This document shows, piece by piece, positions 15,525 to 21,924 of a DNA stretch of 24,712 bases. Within the stretch, counting starts at the first letter, position 1. Each line of letters opens with the position of its first letter. A model generated the notes under the pieces. That model worked only from the letters and a program-made list of their open reading frames with translations. It had not been told where the DNA came from and ran no database searches. Both the position numbers and the translations under genes were made by a program. The DNA comes from Parvibaculum sp. (GTDB lineage: Bacteria; Pseudomonadota; Alphaproteobacteria; Parvibaculales; Parvibaculaceae), in the NCBI GenBank assembly GCA_014359855.1, contig JACIYQ010000157.1, forward strand, positions 1 through 24,712. Reading direction: 5' to 3'.

Positions 15525-16217
15525 ATGAGTCTCGCACGATTAACCGCTGTTCTGATCGGTGCATTTGCCTTCGCCATGCCGGCAATGGCGCACCATCCGG
15601 GCGCCGACCTCGACCGGGTCATGGGCAGCAAAGAGCAGTTTTTTCAGCCCATCGACAGCCCGGCCCCGCCCTTCAAACTGGCCGATGCCGATGGCACTAT
15701 CGTCAGGCTGTCGGACTTCGCCGACAGGATCGTCGTGCTGAACTTCGTCCTTGCCGGCTGCGCGGATGTCTGTCCCCTGCACTCCGCCCTGATCGCCGAC
15801 GTTCAGTCGAAGATCAACGCCACGCCGATGAAGGACATGGTCCAGTTCATCACGGTGACGACCGATCCCGAGGTCGATACCGCGGATGTCCTGAAGAGCT
15901 ATGGCGGGGCGCACGGCCTCGACCCGCGCAACTGGATGTTCCTGACCCGCCGCCCGGGCGATCCCGAGGACGCGACGCGAAAGCTCTCGGAGACCTATAA
16001 CGTCAGGTTCCAGCCGCAGGATGACGGGCAGCAGTTGCATGGCGTCGTCACGCATGTGATCGACCGTGGCAGCCGGTTCGCCGCCAGGTTCCACGGCCTG
16101 CGCTTCGAGCCCTTGAACCTGGTGCTTTACATCAACGGGCTGACCAACGCCCCCTCTCGCCCATCCAAGCCGACAGAGGCTGGCTGGTGGGACAGCGTGA
16201 AGGGGCTGTTCCGATGA
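15525..16217 (+). CDS. SCO1/SenC family copper chaperone / thiol reductase
   Basis: From the ATG at 15525 (GAGGAGAAG upstream) the product is 230 residues. After a signal peptide (LIGAFAFAMPAMA) comes a thioredoxin-like SCO domain with the metal/redox motif CADVCPLH (Cys79, Cys83) and the conserved His, probably His172, in QQLHGVVTHVID. FITVTTDPEVDTADVLK is the expected central strand-helix region. SCO proteins deliver Cu to the CuA site of oxidases or reduce its cysteines. Here the domain sits in an operon with TlpA, cytochrome c and a multicopper oxidase. No cytochrome oxidase gene is in the window, so the client is unknown. The C-terminus is longer than usual, with an amphipathic WWDSVKGLFR end. 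Confidence 0.88.
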   Translation: MSLARLTAVLIGAFAFAMPAMAHHPGADLDRVMGSKEQFFQPIDSPAPPFKLADADGTIVRLSDFADRIVVLNFVLAGCADVCPLHSALIADVQSKINATPMKDMVQFITVTTDPEVDTADVLKSYGGAHGLDPRNWMFLTRRPGDPEDATRKLSETYNVRFQPQDDGQQLHGVVTHVIDRGSRFAARFHGLRFEPLNLVLYINGLTNAPSRPSKPTEAGWWDSVKGLFR

Positions 16218-16735
16218 CCGGCGTCCATTCGGACATGGACCGAGTGCGCGGTGAAAGATCTATCGGTTGGCTTTCGGCGCTGCGCCGCTACATGGCCTTT
16301 GTCGCCGCCGCGAACCTGGTCTGGGAGTTCGCCCACATGCCGCTCTATACGCTGTGGGAAACCGGCTCGGCGGGGGAAATCGTTTTCGCTGCAGCTCACT
16401 GCACCGGTGGCGATATTCTCATCGCCCTGAGCGCGCTCATGCTTTCCCTGTTCCTTCTCGGGAATGGGGCATGGCCAACCGAACGCCGGCTTCCGGTCGT
16501 CGCGGGGACTGTGGCCTTCGGGCTTGCCTACACGATTTTCAGCGAATGGCTAAATATCGAGGTGCGCCAGGCATGGGCCTATCGCGACCTGATGCCGGTG
16601 ATCCCCGTTCTCGGCGCCGGCGTCAGCCCGGTCCTGCAATGGATCGTCGTTCCGCTCGCCAGCTTTCATTTTGCCATGGCATTCCCGGCAACCTCTCAAA
16701 GGAGCGAGACCCTCGACCCTCCGGCATCGGCCTGA
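16214..16735 (+). CDS. Multispan membrane protein of unknown function in the copper/redox operon
   Basis: The 173-residue protein starts four bases inside the SCO gene (ATGA overlap). About four to five hydrophobic segments are visible: YMAFVAAANLVWEF, IVFAAAHCTGGDILIALSAL, LMLSLFLLG, VVAGTVAFGLAYTIFSEW and VLQWIVVPLASFHFAMAF. Conserved-looking polar residues sit in or near spans (WEFAHMPLY, HCTGGD, FSEWLN, Tyr/His near the end). I recognise no characterised family. Overlap with the SCO gene and the following ccdA remnant suggest it belongs to the copper/thiol redox operon. Confidence 0.75.
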   Translation: MTGVHSDMDRVRGERSIGWLSALRRYMAFVAAANLVWEFAHMPLYTLWETGSAGEIVFAAAHCTGGDILIALSALMLSLFLLGNGAWPTERRLPVVAGTVAFGLAYTIFSEWLNIEVRQAWAYRDLMPVIPVLGAGVSPVLQWIVVPLASFHFAMAFPATSQRSETLDPPASA

Positions 16736-17052
16736 CGGCCCCATTTCTGGCCGGCGCGGTGTCGTTCGTCTCGCCCTGAGTCCTGCCTTTGATGCCGGGC
16801 TATGTCGCCGGACACACGGCGGGCGCGATCGATATCGAGTCTGCCCACCGTCGACGACTGGCATTGAGCATGGGCCTCTACTTTGTCGTCGGGTTCTCCA
16901 CCCATTTTCAGGGCTCTTGGCGCGAGCGCGACCGCGCTCGGTTAGATGCTGTTGAGCTACCGGTACGAGCTCAATTTCGTTGGCGGCGCCAGTGTCATCC
17001 TGTTTGAGGGCGACACCTTCCGGGATGGTGGCGGATACCGCGCTGGCTGTTA
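16732..17052 (+). pseudogene. ccdA: Truncated and decayed ccdA (thiol-disulfide transporter) remnant
   Basis: The translated remains follow the CcdA N-terminal half. PFLAGAVSFVSP is followed by a TGA (16777-16779) exactly where the family has the redox Cys of SPCVLP. It continues VLPLMPGYVAGHTAGAI and LALSMGLYFVVGFSTHF. The reading then shifts frame near 16905 to ALGASATALG, meets TAG, and resumes MLLSYRYELNFVGGASVILF before losing similarity by about 17050. Two nonsense codons, a frameshift and loss of the second half rule out function. It directly follows the membrane-protein gene, so the operon once carried its own electron feed for the TlpA/SCO pair. Confidence 0.8.
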
Positions 17053-17120
17053 AGGGATGGAACGCCTATCGGCTTCGACCGAAGGCGGAGGCATCCTGGA
17101 TCGTCTCGCGCTCAGAGAAC

Positions 17121-17149
17121 GTTGGACCCCTGTCTCTCTCCCTCCGCCA
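17121..17149 (+). other. Possible att-site remnant: tRNA-Ser-like 3' end
   Basis: The stretch ends CTCTCTCCCTCCGCCA, which resembles the acceptor arm and CCA end of a tRNA-Ser gene, and a terminator follows at once, as after tRNA genes. The T-loop region reads GTTGGACCC instead of GTTCGANNC, and no matching 5' half folds with it, so this is not an intact tRNA. A partial 3' end is what an integrating element leaves at its attachment site. Support is limited to this resemblance and to the position at the edge of the accessory gene string. Confidence 0.3.
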
Positions 17150-17150
17150 T

Positions 17151-17330
17151 TAAAAACGGCCCCCTTCACGGGGGCCTTTTTTAATGGCGGAAGAGCGGGC
17201 GGAAAGAACCCATGTTCGACAAAACGCCGGAGGCGTTTTGGGGCGAGCGGCCCCGCCGCTCGATCCGCCGGCCGTCAGGCCAAGGACGAAAACAGGCCAG
17301 AGCCTGTTTTCGCCAATCCCACCCTCTCCG
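17151..17330 (+). repeat. Structured dispersed repeat, copy 1 (complete)
   Basis: The unit begins with the terminator hairpin and the stretch TTTTTTAATGGCGGAAGA, then CCCATGTTCGAC. Three further hairpins follow. H1 (17221-17239) has arms AAAACGCC/GGCGTTTT. H2 (17240-17266) has arms GGGGCGAGCGG/CCGCTCGATCC with one mismatch. H3 (17287-17312) has arms CGAAAACAGGC/GCCTGTTTTCG, eleven perfect pairs around CAGA. It ends CAATCCCACCCTC. Copies in the same orientation lie at 17701, 18571 (3' part only) and 19322. Short reading frames that run through the unit look incidental. Confidence 0.85.
17158..17182 (+). terminator. Rho-independent terminator at the head of repeat copy 1
   Basis: GGCCCCC and GGGGGCC form a seven-pair stem around a five-base loop, followed by TTTTTT (17177-17182). 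A near-identical hairpin begins repeat copy 2 at 17701, so the terminator belongs to the repeat unit. It would end transcription from the upstream redox operon. Confidence 0.8.
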
Positions 17331-17335
17331 CCAGC

Positions 17336-17427
17336 CTTCGCTCTTCGAGCTTCGGCTGGCTTACGCCAGTAAGCCGGTCGAGCGAGATTAGAGCGAAGCT
17401 GCCCTCCGAAGCCTTGGCGAAGGAGGG
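17336..17427 (+). repeat. Two palindromic elements preceding the GIY-YIG gene
   Basis: The first is a large imperfect cruciform. Outer arms CTTCGCTCT (17336-17344) and AGAGCGAAG (17390-17398) enclose an inner stem GGCTTA/TAAGCC (17358-17363, 17370-17375). The second is a hairpin at 17402-17427 with arms CCCTCC/GGAGGG and an inner GCC/GGC pair. The second ends 18 bases before the GIY-YIG start codon, so it would lie in that gene's 5' leader. Neither is present near the other repeat copies. Confidence 0.7.
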
Positions 17428-17445
17428 CCGCAGAAAGGCCCTGGC

Positions 17446-17661
17446 ATGTTCTATGTCTACCTTTTGCGAAGCAAAACCTTTCCCGGCCAGCATTACATCG
17501 GCTTTACCAGGGATTTGCGGAAGCGCGTCGCAGTTCACAATGCGGGCGGCTCGGTGCATACGTCCAAATACAAGCCTTGGGATTTGATCGGCTATCACGC
17601 CTTCGCCGATGAGCGGCGTGCACGGGAGTTCGAGCACTATCTGAAATCGGGTTCAGGCTAG
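17446..17661 (+). CDS. Small GIY-YIG nuclease-domain protein, C-terminus cut by a TAG
   Basis: The 71-residue product is a stand-alone GIY-YIG domain. YVYLL (residues 3-7) and HYIGF (16-20) form the GIY-YIG strands, TRDLRKR supplies the Arg region, and REFEHYLKSGSG (60-71) holds the catalytic Glu and the usual family ending. AAAGG lies upstream of the ATG. The frame stops at TAG 17659-17661, but the next codons still read AFANRRLW before TAA at 17688, the normal C-terminal extension of such proteins (SGSG-R-AFAKRRLW-like). A sense-to-stop change therefore removed about nine residues; the catalytic core stays. Flanked by structured repeats on both sides. Confidence 0.85.
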   Translation: MFYVYLLRSKTFPGQHYIGFTRDLRKRVAVHNAGGSVHTSKYKPWDLIGYHAFADERRAREFEHYLKSGSG

Positions 17662-17700
17662 GCATTTGCCAACCGGCGGCTTTGGTAACGCAAGCTTCTC

Positions 17701-17725
17701 GGCCCCCATTCCGGGGGCCTTTTTT
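17701..17725 (+). terminator. Rho-independent terminator at the head of repeat copy 2
   Basis: GGCCCCC and GGGGGCC pair around ATTCC and are followed by TTTTTT (17720-17725). It lies 12 bases after the read-through end of the GIY-YIG frame, so it also serves as that gene's terminator. Confidence 0.8.
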
Positions 17726-17866
17726 AATGGCGGAAGATCGGGCGGAAAGAACCCATGTTCGACAAAACGCCAAAGGCGTTCTGGGTCGAGTGGCCCCGCC
17801 GCTCGACCGCTAAGCCGTCAGGCCAAGGACGAAAACAGGCCAAAGCCTGTTTTCGCCAATCCCACC
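17701..17866 (+). repeat. Structured dispersed repeat, copy 2 (complete)
   Basis: This has the same order as copy 1: terminator hairpin, AATGGCGGAAGA, CCCATGTTCGAC, then H1 (17764-17782, AAAACGCC/GGCGTTCT), H2 (17784-17808) and H3 (17830-17855, eleven perfect pairs). H2 arms read GGTCGAGTGG/CCGCTCGACC, ten pairs including one G-T, and differ from the H2 arms in copies 1 and 4 by paired changes. It separates the GIY-YIG gene from the 3' end of the convergent AlkB-like gene. Confidence 0.85.
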
Positions 17867-17885
17867 CGGTCTCTGGAAACGCAGG

Positions 17886-18443
17886 TCAAGCGGCCACGAC
17901 GGTCCTGAAGGTCAGCGAGATTCGGCGTCCGCGAGGCTGTCTTTCGCCGTCCACGACATCCGATTTCCGTGCCGGAATTTCGTGCGTCCATTCGTAACGC
18001 GCGGGGCCGCTCAGGATCAGCAGCGAGCGCGGTTCCAGAATCGCCGAGAGTTTGCTTCCCTGCTTTCCGTTCCGGAAAACCATCTCGCAGGGTGAGAGCA
18101 GGCTCAGCGATGCAATCCTGTCCGAGAAGCACGGCACGCAATCGACATGCGCGCTGATCCCTTGCCCCGGCAGATATTCATTGGCAATTATCTGGTCGGG
18201 CATCGTGCGGAAGTGCCCTGCGCTCTGGAGCCTGCGGCAGAGTGGTCCGGCCCAATCCGGCAGGTCGCCGATATAGGCATCCGGCAGCACCATTCGTGCC
18301 CGGTAGTCGTAGCGGTAGCCGAAATGCTGGACGCGACGTTTCAGTTCGCAGCTCCACTCGCCCGCATCGAGCGCCCGAACGAGCGCCTCTTCCTCATCCG
18401 TTCCGATGAAACCGGGCAGATATGTCGCGCCGGGAGGAGGCAT
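17886..18443 (-). CDS. AlkB-like 2-oxoglutarate/Fe(II) dioxygenase
   Basis: From the ATG at 18443 the product is 185 residues, the normal size for the short AlkB type; the frame stays open to 18581. Fe(II) ligands are His99 and Asp101 (SAHVDCVP) and His154 (YEWTHEIPARKSD). 2OG-binding arginines lie in RRISLTFR (Arg174, Arg180). NEYLPGQGI and LKRRVQHFGYRYDYRARMV are typical of AlkB relatives that act on alkylated nucleic acids. The specific substrate (DNA, RNA or protein) is not determined. It is the only - strand gene in the repeat-bounded string. An ATG at 18497 is an alternative start. Confidence 0.85.
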   Translation of the reverse strand: MPPPGATYLPGFIGTDEEEALVRALDAGEWSCELKRRVQHFGYRYDYRARMVLPDAYIGDLPDWAGPLCRRLQSAGHFRTMPDQIIANEYLPGQGISAHVDCVPCFSDRIASLSLLSPCEMVFRNGKQGSKLSAILEPRSLLILSGPARYEWTHEIPARKSDVVDGERQPRGRRISLTFRTVVAA

Positions 18444-18570
18444 TTCGTTCTTTGTGCCATGTATCCGTCGGCGGAGTTTATCCTGCTTCGGTGGCATCAA
18501 CACGTCGCTAATCGGCAAGCGGGTGTGAGCGGCATTTTGCCAGAATGTCGTGTTGGAGACGGTCAATTCG

Positions 18571-18634
18571 CGGGCTGTCAAGCCAAAGACGAAAACAGGC
18601 CAAAGCCGGTTTCCACCAATTCCACCCTCTCCGC
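18571..18634 (+). repeat. Structured dispersed repeat, copy 3 (3' part only)
   Basis: Only the tail of the unit remains: GTCAAGCCAAAGACGAAAAC, the H3 region (18590-18615) and CCAATTCCACCCTCTCC. The left arm CGAAAACAGGC is intact, but the right arm GCCGGTTTCCA has decayed. The terminator, H1 and H2 are absent. It overlaps the extreme 5' extension of the AlkB frame, which supports the shorter start for that gene. Confidence 0.75.
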
Positions 18635-18760
18635 TACCTGATTTGGGATTTTGAGAAAAATTCGACCACTTGGTAAGCTGACTTTCAATCAGAATTTCTA
18701 CTGTCGGAAATCTGAATCTTGCCGAAATTCATTTCGCTTTGGACGGATCATAAATGAGCT

Positions 18761-19264
18761 ATGTCAAAACCTATTGTCATATTGGGGAGTGCACGGAGCG
18801 ACGGCGAAACCCTTCGCGCTATAAGCTTGATGTTTTCAAAAGATGTCGTTGATATTATTGATCTCAATCTTCACTCTATCAGCGCCTATGATTACGAGTA
18901 TGCCAATGATGGCGATGATTTTCTGAAAATTATCGAGTGCGTCCAAAGCACCGACACCGTTATTTTTGCCACTCCTGTTTACTGGTACAGCATGAGCGGC
19001 GCTCTCAAAATATTTTTTGATCGCCTGGCCGACCTGATCACTATTCATAAAAAAATTGGCAGGTCACTCGCGGGCAAAGGCATCTATCTCATCGCAACAG
19101 GAACAGATGAAGCCCTACCTGATGGGTTTGAAGTGCCGTTCCTTAGAACTGCCGACTATTTCGATATGGTCTATCGAGGGGCGGCATATTTGTATACAGG
19201 CGACGATAGGGCGCTGCGCGCTGCCAGTGAAAACGCCCTGAGAGAGTTCGCGTTCAAATTGTGA
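18761..19264 (+). CDS. Flavodoxin-like NAD(P)H-dependent FMN reductase
   Basis: The 167-residue protein has the flavodoxin-fold signatures of the NADPH-dependent FMN reductase/WrbA-like group. The FMN phosphate loop is ILGSARSDGET near the start, and the flavin contact loop TPVYWYSMSGALKIFFDRL lies around residues 68-90. It likely reduces quinones or similar acceptors with FMN; the substrate is unknown. The gene is visibly richer in A/T than all its neighbours, and its 117-base upstream region is also A/T-rich, which suggests acquisition from another genome. It lies between repeat copies 3 and 4. No strong ribosome-binding site is seen. Confidence 0.85.
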   Translation: MSKPIVILGSARSDGETLRAISLMFSKDVVDIIDLNLHSISAYDYEYANDGDDFLKIIECVQSTDTVIFATPVYWYSMSGALKIFFDRLADLITIHKKIGRSLAGKGIYLIATGTDEALPDGFEVPFLRTADYFDMVYRGAAYLYTGDDRALRAASENALREFAFKL

Positions 19265-19321
19265 TGAAAGATAGAAATGAAAACTGCATCGTCATCGCCT
19301 GACTCTTCCGAAAATCGTCAA

Positions 19322-19464
19322 TTAGTGGCGGAGGATCGGGTGCGGTGAGAATCCATGTTCGACTAAACGCAGAAGGCGTTTTGGGGCGAACGGCTCCGCT
19401 GTTCGCCCCATCAGGCGGTCAGGCCAGGGACGAAAGCAGGCCAAAGCCAGTTTTCACCGATCCC
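19322..19464 (+). repeat. Structured dispersed repeat, copy 4 (diverged, no terminator)
   Basis: It starts at AGTGGCGGAGGATCGGG, continues ATCCATGTTCGACTAAACG and keeps the three hairpins. H1 (19365-19381) is shorter (AAACGC/GCGTTT). H2 (19383-19409) is a perfect nine-pair stem GGGGCGAAC/GTTCGCCCC, and H3 (19431-19456) is weakened (CGAAAGCAGGC/GCCAGTTTTCA). The terminator hairpin of copies 1 and 2 is missing. It closes the gene string just before the katG terminator. Confidence 0.8.
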
Positions 19465-19483
19465 TATTTGTGTTTTCCAGAGT

Positions 19484-19518
19484 AAAAAACGCCGCCCCCG
19501 GATGATCCGGGGACGGCG
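19484..19518 (-). terminator. Rho-independent terminator of katG
   Basis: The arms GCCGCCCCCGG (19491-19501) and CCGGGGACGGC (19507-19517) pair with one mismatch around ATGAT. The run AAAAAA at 19484-19489 gives a U-tract on the - strand. It lies 39 bases beyond the katG stop. Confidence 0.85.
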
Positions 19519-19557
19519 CATGTCGTGAGGCTCTGAAGGCAGGTCGGCCAGAGCCCG

Positions 19558-21738
19558 TCAGTCTACAAGGTCAAACCGGTCCGCATTCATGACCTTGACC
19601 CAGGCGGCCACGAAGTCCTTCACGAACTTCTCCTTCGCGTCGTCCTGCGCATAGACTTCCGCGTAAGCCCGCAGGATCGAGTTCGAGCCGAAGACGAGGT
19701 CGATGCGCGTTGCCGTCCACTTCACGGCGCCGGTCTTGCGGTCGCGCAGTTCGTAGAGGTTCTTCTCCTTCGGCGTCCACGCGTTCCCCATATCGGTCAG
19801 GTTGACGAAGAAGTCGTTCGTCAGCGTGCCTTCGCGGTCCGTGAAGACGCCGTGCTTCGTTTGCCCATGATTGGCGCCGATGACGCGGAGGCCGCCCACC
19901 AGCACCGTCATTTCCGGCGCGGTGAGCCCCATGAGCTGCGTGCGGTCGAGCATCAGCTCTTCGGCGCTCGCGGCGTAATCTTCCTTCAGCCAGTTGCGGT
20001 AACCGTCATGGATCGGTTCCAGCACGTCGAAGGAAGCGGCATCCGTCATCTCGCCGGTCGCGTCGCCACGGCCGGGCGCGAAGGGCACCTCGATCGCAAA
20101 GCCGGCCGCTTTCGCCGCCTTCTCGACGCCCACATTGCCCGCGAGCACGATGGTGTCCGCCACGCTTGCGCCGGCCGCCTTCGCGATCGGTTCGAGCACG
20201 GAGAGCACCTTCCCGAGGCGTTCGGGCTCGTTGCCCGCCCAGTCCTTCTGGGGGGCAAGCCGGATGCGCGCGCCGTTCGCGCCGCCGCGCATGTCGGAGC
20301 CGCGGAACGTGCGGGCGCTGTCCCATGCGGTCGCGACGAGTTCGGCCGTCGAGAGACCGCTCGCCGCGATCTTCGCCTTCACCGCGTTCACGTCATAGTC
20401 CGTGCGCCCGGCCGGAACGGGGTCCTGCCAGATCAGCTCTTCCTTCGGCACGTCGGGGCCGGCGTAGCGCGCCTTCGGGCCCATGTCGCGATGGGTGAGC
20501 TTGAACCAGGCGCGGGCGAAACTGTCCCTGAAATATTCGGGATCGGCCATGAACTTGCGGCAGATCGCGTTGTAGATCGGGTCCACCTTCATCGCCATGT
20601 CGGCGTCGGTCATCATCGGGTTGTGACGCACGGACGGGTTGCTCGCGTCGACGGGCTTGTCCTCTTCCTCGATGCCGGCCGGTTCCCACTGCCAGGCGCC
20701 GGCAGGCGATTTCCGCAGTTCCCATTCATGGCCGAACAGCATGTCGAAATAGCCCATATCGAATGTCGTCGGGTGGGTCGTCCATGCGCCTTCGAGGCCG
20801 GAGGTCACGGCGCGGGCCGCGAGGCCTTCCTGCGTCGGGTTAAGCCAGCCGAGGCCCTGCGTTTCGGGGCCCGCGTTTTCCGGGTCGGCGCCGAGGAGCG
20901 CGGCATCGCCATTGCCATGCGTCTTGCCGACGGTGTGGCCGCCCGCCGTCAGCGCGGCGGTTTCCTCGTCGTTCATCGCCATGCGCGCGAAGGTCTCGCG
21001 CACTTCATATGCCGTCCTTTGCGGATCGGGTTTTCCGCCCACGCCTTCCGGGTTCACATAGATGAGGCCCATCTGCACGGCGGCCAGAGGGTTGGCGAGC
21101 GACTTCGCATCCTCGTCGCTCGAATAGCGTTCGCGGCCGAGCCATTCCTTTTCCGAGCCCCAGTAGACGTCCTTTTCCGGGTGCCAGATGTCCTCGCGGC
21201 CGAAGCCGAAGCCGAAGGTTTTGAGGCCCATGGATTCATAGGCGATGTTGCCCGCCAGGATGATGAGGTCGGCCCAGCTCACCTTGTTGCCGTATTTCTT
21301 CTTCACCGGCCAGAGCAGGCGCCGCGCCTTGTCGAGGTTCACATTGTCCGGCCAGGAGTTCAGCGGCGCGAAGCGCTGGTTGCCGGTGCCGCCGCCGCCG
21401 CGGCCGTCGGCGAGGCGGTAGGAGCCTGCCGCGTGCCAGGCCATGCGGATCATCAAGCCGCCGTAGTGCCCCCAGTCGGCCGGCCACCAGGCCTGGCTGT
21501 CCGTCATCAGCGCGTGGAGGTCCTTCTTCAGCGCCTCCACGTCGAGCTTCTTCAGCTCCTCGCGATAGTCGAAGTCCTGTCCCAGCGGATCGGTCTTGGT
21601 GTCGTGCTGGTGGAGAATGTCGAGATTGAGGGCGTTCGGCCACCATTCCATGTTCGTGGTCCCTGCCGACATGGTGGTGGCGCCGCCATGCATCACGGGG
21701 CATTTGCCGCCGGTTGAGGGTTTCTGGGCCGTGCTCAT
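19558..21738 (-). CDS. katG: Catalase-peroxidase KatG
   Basis: The 726-residue heme enzyme degrades hydrogen peroxide by catalase and peroxidase activity. The first, active half shows distal Arg98, Trp101 and His102 in LMIRMAWHAAGSYR. Tyr227 (GLIYVNPEG) and Met253 (ARMAMNDEET) would form the Met-Tyr-Trp crosslink with Trp101. The proximal His268 lies in TAGGHTVGKTHG. The second, heme-less half is complete through FVAAWVKVMNADRFDLVD, so the length is standard. AAAGGGAG lies before the ATG. A strong terminator follows, and an A/T-rich palindrome lies 38 bases upstream. It is a single-gene unit; copper-driven oxidative stress is a reasonable reason for keeping it here, but that is inference. Confidence 0.97.
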   Translation of the reverse strand: MSTAQKPSTGGKCPVMHGGATTMSAGTTNMEWWPNALNLDILHQHDTKTDPLGQDFDYREELKKLDVEALKKDLHALMTDSQAWWPADWGHYGGLMIRMAWHAAGSYRLADGRGGGGTGNQRFAPLNSWPDNVNLDKARRLLWPVKKKYGNKVSWADLIILAGNIAYESMGLKTFGFGFGREDIWHPEKDVYWGSEKEWLGRERYSSDEDAKSLANPLAAVQMGLIYVNPEGVGGKPDPQRTAYEVRETFARMAMNDEETAALTAGGHTVGKTHGNGDAALLGADPENAGPETQGLGWLNPTQEGLAARAVTSGLEGAWTTHPTTFDMGYFDMLFGHEWELRKSPAGAWQWEPAGIEEEDKPVDASNPSVRHNPMMTDADMAMKVDPIYNAICRKFMADPEYFRDSFARAWFKLTHRDMGPKARYAGPDVPKEELIWQDPVPAGRTDYDVNAVKAKIAASGLSTAELVATAWDSARTFRGSDMRGGANGARIRLAPQKDWAGNEPERLGKVLSVLEPIAKAAGASVADTIVLAGNVGVEKAAKAAGFAIEVPFAPGRGDATGEMTDAASFDVLEPIHDGYRNWLKEDYAASAEELMLDRTQLMGLTAPEMTVLVGGLRVIGANHGQTKHGVFTDREGTLTNDFFVNLTDMGNAWTPKEKNLYELRDRKTGAVKWTATRIDLVFGSNSILRAYAEVYAQDDAKEKFVKDFVAAWVKVMNADRFDLVD

Positions 21739-21772
21739 CTGGTTGGGCTCCCTTTGCTGCCTTGGATTGACT

Positions 21773-21800
21773 TACTTTATAATTATAATAATTCCAAAGT
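21773..21800 (-). promoter_or_regulatory. Fur/PerR-like palindromic operator in the katG promoter region
   Basis: TTATAATTATAATAA (21777-21791, + strand) matches the PerR-box consensus TTATAATNATTATAA at all but one informative position. A wider inverted repeat, TTACTTT at 21772-21778 and AAAGTAA, encloses it. The site is 38 bases upstream of the katG start codon and stands out in this GC-rich sequence. Binding by a Fur-family peroxide or iron regulator (PerR, Irr or Fur) is inferred. A TATAAT-like -10 could lie within the palindrome. Confidence 0.5.
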
Positions 21801-21872
21801 AACATGCGCTGCCAAAAAAGCAAGCCCTTGCCACGCTATTGCGCGCGGGCAGCGTCAGCCTTGATGGAAAAC

Positions 21873-21901
21873 AAAAAAGCCCCCGGAAAACGGGGGCTTT
21901 T
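21873..21901 (-). terminator. Rho-independent terminator downstream of the 2OG-oxygenase fragment
   Basis: GCCCCCG (21879-21885) and CGGGGGC (21891-21897) pair around GAAAA. An A-run on the left and TTTT on the right make it potentially bidirectional. It is placed 24 bases after the - strand stop at 21925. Confidence 0.85.
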
Positions 21902-21924
21902 GCGGGGAGGGGATGCAAGGGCCG

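Noticed and set aside
16777..16779. TGA in place of the CcdA redox Cys as a selenocysteine codon
   Set aside because: The same gene has a frameshift near 16905, a further TAG and no second half, and no SECIS-like hairpin with a clear apical loop was apparent right after the TGA. Decay explains it better.
17050..17149. Complete degenerate tRNA-Ser gene
   Set aside because: The length would fit, but the 5' end does not pair with the acceptor arm, the T-stem does not fold and the T-loop lacks the GTTC core. Only the 3' end resembles a tRNA.
17215..17391. Small protein starting ATGTTCGAC within the structured repeat
   Set aside because: The frame runs through the hairpin arms and its downstream part differs between copies; changes keep base pairing rather than amino acids.
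17151..19464. CRISPR array
   Set aside because: Copies are 60-180 bp, irregularly spaced by whole genes and internally palindromic; no short regular repeat-spacer pattern and no cas genes.
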